A DNA stretch of 35,413 bases, taken from assembly GCA_024709225.1 (NCBI GenBank), contig JANJXC010000044.1, forward strand, positions 1 to 35,413, written 5' to 3'. Under the pieces are notes generated by a model, which saw only the letters and a program-made list of their open reading frames with translations, was not told where the DNA came from and did not search any database. The stretch is from Gammaproteobacteria bacterium (GTDB lineage: Bacteria > Pseudomonadota > Gammaproteobacteria > Thiohalomonadales > Thiohalomonadaceae). Of this stretch, positions 17,467 through 25,675 are shown one piece after another. The position numbers and the translations under genes were made by a program. Position 1 is the stretch's first letter, and each line of letters starts with the position of its first letter.

Positions 17467-19713
17467 TTAGAACTTGAAGGGGCTCATGCCGATCTCGCCG
17501 ATCAGCTTCTCCATGTCGTTGATGATCTGCGGGATGCGCTGGATGTCGGCAATGGACACCTCGTACGTCTGCACCCGCTCCTTCTCCAGATTGAGCTGGG
17601 TCAACGTATCGTCGATCTTGCTCATGCGGATATGGGCGATTTCAGAGCCCTTCACGAAATGACACTGGTAGTTGTCGCCCTTCTGGCAGCCCATCAGCAT
17701 GACGCCGTCGTAGCCGCTGTTCAGCGCGTCGGTGATCCAGATGGTGTTCACCGAGCCGAGGCAGCGTACCGGGATGATGCGGGCGAAGGCGCTGTATTCC
17801 TGCCGCGTCATGCCGGCCATGTCCAGTGCCGGGTAGGCGTCGTTTTCGCAGGCCAGTACCAGCAGGCGCGGCTTCTCGGAGAACTCGTCCGGCATGTCGA
17901 CGGCCTTGAGCTGCTGGCCGACGGTTTCCACCGAGTAGTTCTCGAAGGAGATGACGCGCACCGGGCAGGCGCCCATGCAGGTGCCGCAACGGCGGCAGCG
18001 CGCCTCGTTGTACTGCGGATAGCCCTTCTCGTCCTCGTTGATGGCGCCGAACGGGCACTCCACGGTGCAGCGCTTGCACTGGGTGCAGCCTTCCTTGCGG
18101 AAGCTGGGGAAGGACAGGTCGCCGGAGCGCGGGTGGGCGGCACGGCCGATGGCGGCGTTCTCGCAGGCCTGGATCGCCTTCAGCGTGGCGCCGGTGGCGT
18201 CCTCGATGGCCTGGTGGGCATCCATCGGGCGGCGGACCGGGCCGGCGGTGTAGATGCCGGTGCGGCGCGTCTCGTAGGGGAAGCAGATGAAGTGCGAGTC
18301 GGTGAAGCCGTGCTTGAGGTGCGGCACGTCGGTGCCCTGACGGTACATCAGGTTGAGGATGGACGGCGGCGCCTTTTCCACCTCGGCCTTGAGCTTGGCC
18401 ACGAGGTCGGCATTGCCGTCCTTCTCGGCCATTTCCAGGTCGAGCTTCACATACGGATTGGGACCGCTGTTGGGCACCATGCCGGTGGCCAGCACCACGA
18501 TGTCGGCATCGATGGTGGAGTCTTCGGCCAGGATCTTGTCGGTGTAGTTGACCTTCAGACCCTTGCCGGCCGCCTCGACGCTGCTGACCTTGCCCTTGGA
18601 GAAGGCCACGCCGGCCTCCTGGCCGCCGCGGTAGACGTCTTCACCGTCGGCACCGGGGGTGCGCAGGTCGTCGAAGATCACCGTGGCATCGCCGCCCGCT
18701 TCCTTGACGTAGCGGGCCTGCTTGATGGAGGTCATGCAGCAGTGGCCGGAGCAGTAGGGCAGGTGGCCCGGTTGCTCGGAACGCTGGCCGGCGCACTGCA
18801 CGAACACCACGTTCTTCGCCTCGGAACCGTCGGCCTTCTTGATGGCGCCGCCATTGGCCTTGACCATCTTCTCGAAGGCCAGCTGGTCCATCACGTCCGG
18901 CGACTTGCCGCCGCCGAGTTCCGGCAGCTTGCCCATGTCGTACTGGGTGAAACCGGTGGCCTGGATGATGGCGCCGACAACCACATCCTTGCTGGCACCG
19001 CTCTCGGTGGCCAGGGACACGGTGAAGCGGCCCGGCGCACCTTCGGTCTTGGTGACCGAGGTGTTGAGATGCACGGTGATGTTGCCGTTGGCGTTGACCG
19101 CCTCGATCATCGCGCTGGTGGTGTTGTCCGCCAGCACGTTGTAGGGGGCCTTGTCCGGATACTTCTTGAACATCTCGGCAGCGACGCCGCCCAGCTTGCC
19201 GGTCTTCTCCACCAGATCGACCTTGTAGCCGGTCTTGGCGGCTTCCAGCGCCGCGGTCATGCCGGAGATACCGCCGCCGACGATGAGCAGATGGCGGGTG
19301 AGGCCCTGCTCGCCGGAGGCTTCCGGCATCTTCTGGTATTTGGTTTCGGCACAGGCCATGCGCACATAGTCGTCGGCCATTTCCTGGGTGGTTTCGCGCG
19401 CCTCATCGGTGTCGGGACGGACCCAGATGACGCCTTCGCGCAGGTTGGCGCGGGAGATGCACACGCCGTCGAAGCTGAAGGCCTCGGTCTTGGCGCGGCG
19501 CGAACAGGCAGCGATGACGACGTGGTTGACACCCTCGTTGGCGATGTCGTCCTGAATCATCTTGACGCCTTCGGCGTTGCACAGGAACTCGTGTTCCTTG
19601 GCGATGGCCGCCTTGCCTTCACGCTTGGCGACGCTGGCCAGCTGGGCGGTGTCGACGCGATCGCCGATGCCGCAACCCTGGCAGATATAGGCTCCAATCT
19701 TCATGTCAGCCAC
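17467..19713 (-). CDS. qmoB: QmoB-like HdrA flavoprotein with ferredoxin and MvhD domains
   Basis: Large cytoplasmic subunit, 748 residues. In order: an N-terminal CQGCG (C11, C14), an FAD fold with LLIVGGGISGMTAALEAA (about 142-160), a second HdrA part with PYCSGHCCM, two [4Fe-4S] motifs CTQCKRCTVECPFG and CRRCGTCMGACPVR, and a C-terminal MvhD-like domain (about 620-748) with CENDAYPAL, VRCLGSV and MGCQKGDNYQCHF. This architecture is that of QmoB. The GTG at 19713 is used because GGAGGG sits seven bases before it; ATG 19704 is the alternative. It is three bases from qmoA. Confidence 0.93.
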   Translation of the reverse strand: MADMKIGAYICQGCGIGDRVDTAQLASVAKREGKAAIAKEHEFLCNAEGVKMIQDDIANEGVNHVVIAACSRRAKTEAFSFDGVCISRANLREGVIWVRPDTDEARETTQEMADDYVRMACAETKYQKMPEASGEQGLTRHLLIVGGGISGMTAALEAAKTGYKVDLVEKTGKLGGVAAEMFKKYPDKAPYNVLADNTTSAMIEAVNANGNITVHLNTSVTKTEGAPGRFTVSLATESGASKDVVVGAIIQATGFTQYDMGKLPELGGGKSPDVMDQLAFEKMVKANGGAIKKADGSEAKNVVFVQCAGQRSEQPGHLPYCSGHCCMTSIKQARYVKEAGGDATVIFDDLRTPGADGEDVYRGGQEAGVAFSKGKVSSVEAAGKGLKVNYTDKILAEDSTIDADIVVLATGMVPNSGPNPYVKLDLEMAEKDGNADLVAKLKAEVEKAPPSILNLMYRQGTDVPHLKHGFTDSHFICFPYETRRTGIYTAGPVRRPMDAHQAIEDATGATLKAIQACENAAIGRAAHPRSGDLSFPSFRKEGCTQCKRCTVECPFGAINEDEKGYPQYNEARCRRCGTCMGACPVRVISFENYSVETVGQQLKAVDMPDEFSEKPRLLVLACENDAYPALDMAGMTRQEYSAFARIIPVRCLGSVNTIWITDALNSGYDGVMLMGCQKGDNYQCHFVKGSEIAHIRMSKIDDTLTQLNLEKERVQTYEVSIADIQRIPQIINDMEKLIGEIGMSPFKF

Positions 19714-19716
19714 TGT

Positions 19717-20997
19717 TTAACCCTCCTGACCTGCAACTCGATTGACCACCTGGATGGCGCGCAGGGCGGCGGCGGTGGCGTTCTGCGCAGCGCGGTTGAC
19801 GTCCAGCGCATCGGACGAGCAGCCGGCACCGTAGATGCCGCAGTCACTATCGAGATCGATGAAGTTGTGTTCGTTGATGACGATGCCAGCGGGCAGCACG
19901 CCGGCCGGCACGGTGGACTCCATGCCGGTGGCCAGCACCACCAGGTCGTGCTCGTTGGCGTAGCGGTTGTAGCCTTCGGTATCGACGCCCTTCAGCACCA
20001 CGTTGTCGCCGCTGCCGGCAACGATGTTGGCGACCTTGGACTTGACGAAGGTGACGTTGGGGTCTTCCTTCACCTTGCGGTGGAAATCATCGATGCGGTC
20101 GATGGCGCGGATATCGATGTAGTAGACAGTGGATTTGCAGTTGTCGCCCAGCTGCTCCTTCACGTAGGTGGTCTGCTTCAGGGTGGCCATGCAGCAGATG
20201 CGCGAGCAGTGCTTCAGGTGATTCTGGTCACGGGAGCCGGCACACTGGATGAAGGCAATGTTCTTCGGCGCGTGGCCGTCGGAGGGACGCACGATCTTGC
20301 CGCCGGTGGGACCGAACGGGTCCAGCATGCGCTCGAACTCGACGTTGGAGATCACATTGCTGTAGCGGTCGTAGCCGTAGGGCTGGATCTTGGCCGCATC
20401 GTACGGCTTCCAGCCGGTGGCCCAGACCACGGCGCCGACATTGAGGCTCAGGTTCTGCTCGGCCATCTCCAGGTCGACGGCGTTGTACTTGCACGCCGCC
20501 TTGGCCTTGGCGCCATCGTCGGTGGCGACGATGCGCGGGTCGATGACGTAGCGCTGCGGGTAGGCCATGTTGGACACCAGGTAGGCACCCTTGCGCTTCT
20601 TCATGCCGTAGTTGAATTCGTCGTCGAACTCGGCGCCGACGGCCTTCTCACATTCGCCACAGGCGGTGCAGTTCTCGTTGACGTAGCGCGGGGCGACCTT
20701 GACGTTGACGGTGAAATTGCCCGCCTCGCCGCTGATCTGGGTGACTTCCGCCATGGTCAGCAGGCGCACGTTCTTGTTGGCCTTGAGGCGGCGGTACTGG
20801 ATTTCCAGGCCGCAGCTGGGCACGCACAGCTTGGGGAAGTATTTGTGCAGCTGGCTTACGCGGCCACCGACGCTGGGCGACTTTTCCAGCAGGATCACCT
20901 GCTTGCCGCACTCGGCTGCCTCCAGGGCCGCCGTCAGGCCGCTGATGCCGCCACCCACGACCAGTATGGTCTGGTTGGTTGCGATTACCTCAGACAT
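19717..20997 (-). CDS. qmoA: QmoA-like HdrA flavoprotein
   Basis: FAD-binding HdrA-type subunit, 426 residues. It has the nucleotide-binding motif VVGGGISGLTAALEAAECG near the N-terminus, then LCVPSCGLE (C58, C62), CTACGECE (a half ferredoxin motif), and HCSRICCMATLKQ. Length and motif order match QmoA rather than the longer archaeal HdrA. GGAGG lies before ATG 20997. It is the first gene of qmoA-qmoB-hdrC-hdrB. In sulfur oxidisers such operons usually work with APS reductase (AprBA) in sulfite oxidation. No apr gene is within the window; beyond the upstream gap lies cbbQ on the other strand. Confidence 0.93.
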   Translation of the reverse strand: MSEVIATNQTILVVGGGISGLTAALEAAECGKQVILLEKSPSVGGRVSQLHKYFPKLCVPSCGLEIQYRRLKANKNVRLLTMAEVTQISGEAGNFTVNVKVAPRYVNENCTACGECEKAVGAEFDDEFNYGMKKRKGAYLVSNMAYPQRYVIDPRIVATDDGAKAKAACKYNAVDLEMAEQNLSLNVGAVVWATGWKPYDAAKIQPYGYDRYSNVISNVEFERMLDPFGPTGGKIVRPSDGHAPKNIAFIQCAGSRDQNHLKHCSRICCMATLKQTTYVKEQLGDNCKSTVYYIDIRAIDRIDDFHRKVKEDPNVTFVKSKVANIVAGSGDNVVLKGVDTEGYNRYANEHDLVVLATGMESTVPAGVLPAGIVINEHNFIDLDSDCGIYGAGCSSDALDVNRAAQNATAAALRAIQVVNRVAGQEG

Positions 20998-21000
20998 TGA

Positions 21001-21290
21001 ATTTCCTCCGTCAACGGATGAATGCGTATTCTGCGCCGCATGGCTGTCGTGGCCCGCAAGAGTAGGTTGCGAAATGCCACGGCGAAATAGTCCTTTTTGA
21101 ATAGGACCGACACGATACCCGCTCTACCGGGGAAATTACATATAAGGAACATCGAATTTTCCGATAAGCGAATAGATTGAATATATGTATTGCGGAATGT
21201 CGTCAGACTGTGGGGTTAATCTGCGCACCTGCGGCTTTGGGTTGTGCCAGCAGGCTTATTTACTTAAGCTTTTTTATCAGGAATAGCCTG
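21001..21290. other. Divergent intergenic region between qmoA and cbbQ
   Basis: AT-richer than its surroundings and without a gene. It must carry the promoter of the leftward qmo operon and perhaps that of cbbQ. I see a small hairpin, GTCCT (21090-21094) against AGGAC (21103-21107), in the qmoA leader, and an AT-rich block around 21137-21190. I found no -35/-10 pair good enough to report. A GCTTA...TTAAGC hairpin followed by six T residues lies near 21254-21276 on the + strand. Confidence 0.6.
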
Positions 21291-21359
21291 TGTGGGTAGG
21301 ACTATAGTCCGACTTGCCTCGCTTTGCGTCGTGCATCGTCGGACCGAGGTCCGACCTAC
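21291..21359. repeat. GTAGGTCGGAC-type palindromic element before cbbQ
   Basis: GTGGGTAGGACTATAGTCCG (from 21291) is mirrored by GTCGGACCGAGGTCCGACCT (from 21338). Each arm is itself palindromic (GGACTATAGTCC and GGACCGAGGTCC). It ends about 23 bases before the cbbQ start, so it forms the leader of that gene. Elements of this look are dispersed in many proteobacterial genomes. Confidence 0.7.
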
Positions 21360-21381
21360 AATCGAGAGGCAGGAGCCGATA

Positions 21382-22188
21382 GTGGCCGAGATCACCCCCG
21401 AAGAGCATTACATCACCGAAGAGCCCTATTACGAACCCAGCGGCAGCGAGGTCGCGATGTTCGAGGCCGCCTGGCACAACCGCCTACCGCTGCTGCTGAA
21501 AGGCCCTACCGGCTGTGGCAAGACCCGCTTCATGGAATACATGGCCTGGCGCCTCAAGCGGCCGCTGATCACCGTGTCCTGCCACGACGACCTCACCGCC
21601 TCGGATCTGGTGGGGCGCTATCTGGTCAAGGGCGGCGAGACGGTGTGGGTGGACGGACCTCTGGCGCGGGCGGTTCGCGCCGGTGCCATCTGTTACCTCG
21701 ACGAGATCGTCGAGGCGCGCAAGGACACCATGGTGGTGATCCACCCGCTGGCCGACGACCGCCGCGTGTTGCCGATGGAGAAGCTGGGCCTGCTGCTGCA
21801 GGCCGGCCCCGAGTTCTGCCTCGCGGTGTCCTACAACCCCGGCTACCAGAGCGTGCTGAAGGATTTGAAGCAGAGCACGCGCCAGCGTTTCGTGGCGCTG
21901 GAGTTCGATTACCCCACCGCCGAACTGGAGGCGCGCATCGTCGCCGCCGAGTCCGGCATCGACGCGGCGCTCGCCGCCACGCTGGTGAAGTTCGCCCACA
22001 TGACGCGTAACCTCAAGGGCAATGGCCTGGAGGAAGGCGCCAGCACGCGCCTGCTGGTCCACGCCGGCAAGCTCATCGCCAGCAATGTGCCGCCGGTCAC
22101 CGCCTGCGCCGGCGCCATCGCCCAGGCCCTTACCGACGAGCCCGAGATGCTGGCGGCGATCAACGAACTGTCGGCGTCGCTGTTTTGA
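21382..22188 (+). CDS. cbbQ: Rubisco activase AAA+ subunit CbbQ
   Basis: MoxR-class AAA+ ATPase that, with CbbO, removes inhibitory sugar phosphates from Rubisco active sites. It has 268 residues. Walker A is GPTGCGKT (41-48) and Walker B is CYLDEI (104-109); the sensor region is [15 protein letters not shown]. The GTG at 21382 is chosen because AGGAG lies six bases before it and the protein then has the usual CbbQ length. Upstream codons fall in a palindromic repeat. The homologous NorQ of nitric oxide reductase clusters is an alternative, but no nor genes are present and the CO2-fixing sulfur oxidiser context favours CbbQ. Confidence 0.88.
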   Translation: MAEITPEEHYITEEPYYEPSGSEVAMFEAAWHNRLPLLLKGPTGCGKTRFMEYMAWRLKRPLITVSCHDDLTASDLVGRYLVKGGETVWVDGPLARAVRAGAICYLDEIVEARKDTMVVIHPLADDRRVLPMEKLGLLLQAGPEFCLAVSYNPGYQSVLKDLKQSTRQRFVALEFDYPTAELEARIVAAESGIDAALAATLVKFAHMTRNLKGNGLEEGASTRLLVHAGKLIASNVPPVTACAGAIAQALTDEPEMLAAINELSASLF

Positions 22189-22202
22189 TGAAACGTCCAA
22201 GG

Positions 22203-22288
22203 CCTGCCGCGGAGACGCAGAGGCGGATCGTGAGGTTGTTTGCGATGACCTACTCTGCGCCTCCACGTCTCTGCGACAAGAGGGTGTT
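22203..22288. repeat. CGCAGAGACGC inverted-repeat element, copy 4
   Basis: The left arm is CCTGCCGCGGAGACGCAGAG (22203-22222). The right arm is CTCTGCGCCTCCACGTCTCT (22253-22272, continuing GCGACAAGAGGGTGTT). It fills the gap between cbbQ and cbbO. Its right end supplies the purine-rich GAGGG directly before the cbbO start. Confidence 0.85.
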
Positions 22289-22291
22289 GCA

Positions 22292-24388
22292 GTGCTGACC
22301 GCCGACGACATCGCCGCCCGGCTCGACGAGTATCTGGAGACGGAGTTCAGCTTCATCCGCAGCGACGAGCTGGCGCCGCTGATCCTGGCGCTGACGCCGG
22401 CGGAGCAGGCCTTCATGCTCGACTGGACCCAGCGCATCGCCAGCACCAACACCGAAATCGCCCATCAGTTCGTGCGCCGCGCGCCGCAGGTGCTCAAGGC
22501 GCAGGAGCCGCGGGTGATCGAGGCCTGGGCGCTGCATGCCATGGACGTGTACGACCGCGCCGGGCTGCGCGCGGCGCTGGAGGTGATCCAGGATGTGGAG
22601 CGCTTCGTGCGGCACAGCCACGCGCGCAGCGCCGGTGCGTTGTTCGATGAGGTTAGCGGCGTGCTGCTGCACTTCGTCCACGGCCTCGCCGGCCGGCCGC
22701 TCAAGCTGGCGCTGTCGGACACCGCCTGGACCGACAGTGAAACCATTCATCTGCCGGCGTTGCTGGCGCAATTGCCGACTGGCGCGGAGAACTTCCGTCT
22801 GTACAAGGCGCTGGCGGTGATGCAGTGGGCGCAGATCCATCACGGCACCTTGCGCAGCGCGCTGACCGCCGATTTTGCGGTCTGGCCCGACGCTGCGCGA
22901 GCGCAACGCATTTATGCCCTGCTGGAAACCCTGCGCCTGGAGGCCGTCATCGCCCGCGCCCTGCCGGGCCTCGGTCGCGAGATGCAGCAGTTGCAGCCGG
23001 AGTATGTGGCCGCGCTGCCGGCGGCCTGGCAGGCGGCGGCAAGGCAGTTGCAGGGTGCGCACAGCACGCCGGCGGCGAGTCTGGCGCTGCTGCCGGCGCT
23101 GTACCATGCAGCGCTGCCGCCGCCGCGCCTGTGGCAGGTGGAGCTGTATCTCCAGGAGGTGGCGGCCTGCATGCAGACGCGCATGGCGCGCGAAAAGCTG
23201 TTGCTGCGCGTGCGCCTGGCGCAGTGGCTGGAGGAGCAGCGGAACAAGGCCCCAACGGACGGTGCGCCGCCGCGCCTGACCGTGCGTGAGGCGGCCGACG
23301 ATGCACCGCCCGGCGACGCGTTCGAACTGACGCTCAACGATGCGCCGGTGGCGCCGCCGGAGGCGGTGGCGCAATTGCTCACCTCGATCCGTCTCGACCT
23401 GGGTGAGATACCGGATGAGTATCTGGTGCCGGCCGGTCCCGGCGAATACGACCCGGCGCTGTACACCGAGCCGGCCGACGATCCGGATGCGGTGTGGCAG
23501 GGCACCTACCACGAACGTGGCGCCAGCTATTACAACGAGTGGGACCATGGCCGGCAGCACTACCGCAAGAACTGGTGCGTGATGCGCGAGAGGGACGTGA
23601 CGCCGGTATACGACGGTTTCGTCGCCGCTACCCTGCAACGCCACAGCGGCCTGGTGGCGCATCTGCGGCGCAGCTTCGAGGCGATGCGCGACGAGGAGCG
23701 GCTGCTCAAGCGTCAGGTGTACGGCGACGGTGTCGACATCGATGCCCTGGTGGAGGCGCTGGCCGACGCACACGACGGCAGCGAGATGAGCGACCGCCTG
23801 TTCACGCGCCTGCATCGCGTCGAGCGCGATATCGCCGTGGCCTTCATGGTGGACATGAGCGGATCGACGCGCGGCTGGATCAACGAAGCCGAGCGCGAGG
23901 CCCTGCTGCTGTTGTGCGAGGCGCTGGAGGCGCTGGGCGATCGCTACGCCATCTACGGTTTTTCCGGTGTGACGCGCAAGCGTTGCGAGCTGTACCGCAT
24001 CAAGCGTTTCGACGAGCCCTATGGCGCGGAGGTGCGGGCGCGCATCAGCGGCGTCCGTGCCCAGGATTACACCCGCATGGGTTTCGCCATCCGCCACCTG
24101 ACGCAGCTATTGAATGAAACCGGGGCGCGCACCCGCCTGCTCATCACCCTGTCCGACGGCAAGCCCGATGACTACAGTGATTACCGCGGCGTGTACGGCA
24201 TCGAGGATACGCGCCGTGCGTTATTGGAGGCGCGGCGCAGCGGCATCCATCCCTTCTGCATCACCATCGATGAACACGGTCCCGAATATCTGCCGCATAT
24301 GTATGGTGCGGTGAACTATACGCTGGTGAACGAGGTGCGCCAGCTGCCATTCAAGGTGGCGGAGATCTATCGCCGGTTGACGGCATAA
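22292..24388 (+). CDS. cbbO: Rubisco activase adaptor CbbO (von Willebrand A domain protein)
   Basis: Partner of CbbQ; its C-terminal VWA domain docks on Rubisco while the CbbQ ring supplies ATP-driven force. It has 698 residues: a long helical N-terminal part (about 1-490) and a VWA domain from about 515 to the end. The metal-site motif is DMSGST (D521, S523, S525), with later TRMGFAIRH and ITLSDGKPDDY. The GTG at 22292 is chosen because the frame upstream is repeat and antecedent cbbQ DNA and GAGGG precedes it. NorD is a homologous alternative, rejected for the same reason as NorQ. Confidence 0.87.
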   Translation: MLTADDIAARLDEYLETEFSFIRSDELAPLILALTPAEQAFMLDWTQRIASTNTEIAHQFVRRAPQVLKAQEPRVIEAWALHAMDVYDRAGLRAALEVIQDVERFVRHSHARSAGALFDEVSGVLLHFVHGLAGRPLKLALSDTAWTDSETIHLPALLAQLPTGAENFRLYKALAVMQWAQIHHGTLRSALTADFAVWPDAARAQRIYALLETLRLEAVIARALPGLGREMQQLQPEYVAALPAAWQAAARQLQGAHSTPAASLALLPALYHAALPPPRLWQVELYLQEVAACMQTRMAREKLLLRVRLAQWLEEQRNKAPTDGAPPRLTVREAADDAPPGDAFELTLNDAPVAPPEAVAQLLTSIRLDLGEIPDEYLVPAGPGEYDPALYTEPADDPDAVWQGTYHERGASYYNEWDHGRQHYRKNWCVMRERDVTPVYDGFVAATLQRHSGLVAHLRRSFEAMRDEERLLKRQVYGDGVDIDALVEALADAHDGSEMSDRLFTRLHRVERDIAVAFMVDMSGSTRGWINEAEREALLLLCEALEALGDRYAIYGFSGVTRKRCELYRIKRFDEPYGAEVRARISGVRAQDYTRMGFAIRHLTQLLNETGARTRLLITLSDGKPDDYSDYRGVYGIEDTRRALLEARRSGIHPFCITIDEHGPEYLPHMYGAVNYTLVNEVRQLPFKVAEIYRRLTA

Positions 24389-24397
24389 GGCCGGCGG

Positions 24398-25613
24398 TCA
24401 GGCGGCCGCTGCCGTTTGCACCTGATCGCGGCCGCCGCTCTTTGCACGGTAAAGCGCGTCGTCGGCACGGCGCAGCAGCGCGTCCGAATTTTCCCCCTCC
24501 TGCAGTTCGGTCACGCCCAGGCTGACCCGGACGCCGATCACCTCGCCGCCATAGATGAGCGATTGGTTCTTGAGGGCGTTGGCTGTGGCGGACGACATGT
24601 TCGAAGCTCGCGTCGAAGAGCTGGCGGTTGGTGGTGCCGGTCAACTTGTCGGTAGTGGCCATTTCTGCAAGCCGGCGCTGATAGCCGCTGACCGTGAGAT
24701 AGGCGGCCAGCAGGACCAGCCCGGTGAATTTGAGAGAAGCGGCAATATTGACCAGCAGTGTGCTGTGTACGCGTGCCGCACCCGGCACCGTCTCCTGCTC
24801 GACCAGCAGGTATCAGTTGAATTCAGGCACCAGGCGACTGTTGACGAAGACCGTCGTGCCATCGTCGCGCTCATAACCGACCGAGACGCTCTGACTGGTA
24901 AGCAGATGCACCGCGCGCTGTGACAGCCCCGGGGCATCATGGATGCTGGCGTTGCCGGAATAGCCGTCGCCGCGCAGGGTGACATGGCCTTCGCGGTCGA
25001 TGAAATAGATGGTGCGGCCGTAACGCCGTTGATAACTCTCGATGAGCCGCGCCACGGAGTCCACCGACAGGCCGACACCGGTGATACCGATAAGACCGCC
25101 CTGCTGGTCGAGCACCCGATAGTTGATGAAGATGCTCATGCGCCGCTTGTCGGCCGTGTCGAGGTCGATGTTGATTTCGTAGGCGGCCTTGATGTCGCGG
25201 GCGCGGAAGTATCAGGCATCCGCTGGATCATCCTGGCGGACGATCTTGATTACGCCGTCACGGTGATAGTAATGCCGTGTCTTTTCAGAAACGAAGAAGG
25301 CGGTGACGGTATCATACTTGTGCTGAATCTCGCCGAGATATTCCCGGATGTGTCGTGGGTTCTGTTCACCCTGGGTGACCCAGTTGCGCATGAAGCTGTC
25401 CTGTGCCATCAGCGAAGAGATCAGGACCGGGGTAAGCAGGTCGCGCTGGATATCGGAGTAGATGTTGTCGCTGGTGAGCGGCAGCGCCTCCTCCGTGATC
25501 GGGCGCGATAGTGAATCGCGGGCAACGAGGTAGCTGATGAACGTGGTCGCCAGAAAGCCGATGACCAGCAGCAACGTAAGTACGGCCACATAGTAAAACT
25601 TATTCTTTAGCAT
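24398..25613 (-). pseudogene. Decayed dCache-GGDEF diguanylate cyclase gene
   Basis: Membrane sensor gene broken in three ways. It begins MLKNKFYYVAVLTLLLVIGF (transmembrane) and continues through a dCache-type periplasmic domain. The first TGA (25212-25214) falls where DPADA-W-YFRAR is expected, the second (24813-24815) where PEFN-W-YLLVEQ is expected. Both replace what should be TGG. The frame then runs through a second membrane segment to DKLTGTTNRQLFDASFEH. There an internal deletion with frameshift (near 24598) jumps to ALKNQSLIYGGEVIGVRVSL in another frame. About 85 residues, including the GG(D/E)EF catalytic loop, are gone. It lies 62 bases after the GGDEF-EAL gene and converges on cbbO. 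Confidence 0.9.
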
Positions 25614-25675
25614 CTCGGTTGGATCTTGAACAGGCGGTCGTTGCGGGTGAGAGGCTTAATATGGCGGGATGGTGC

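Noticed and set aside
15907-20997. The sulfur-oxidising sHdr system (hdrC1B1A-hyp-C2B2 with lipoate-binding protein)
   Set aside because: Only one hdrB and one hdrC are present, with QmoA- and QmoB-type flavoproteins; no lbpA or lipoate ligase adjoins. The lipA/gcvH genes in the window belong to a glycine cleavage operon.
17443-21000. A 1185-codon open frame on the + strand opposite qmoA/qmoB
   Set aside because: It mirrors the real genes on the - strand. Its His/Val/Gly/Leu-rich translation has no domain signature and is a by-product of GC-rich codon use.
21382-24388. norQ-norD of a nitric oxide reductase cluster
   Set aside because: The families are homologous and hard to separate by eye, but no norB or norC is nearby and the length and context of a CO2-fixing sulfur oxidiser favour cbbQ-cbbO.
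3164-25214. Genome-wide recoding of TAG or TGA (pyrrolysine, selenocysteine or TGA=Trp)
   Set aside because: Many intact genes here end in TGA (gcvT, tpx, cbbQ, the cytochrome), and the second DUF5666 gene and yeeE end in TAG. The internal stops are better read as errors or decay. Nothing suggests a selenocysteine element.
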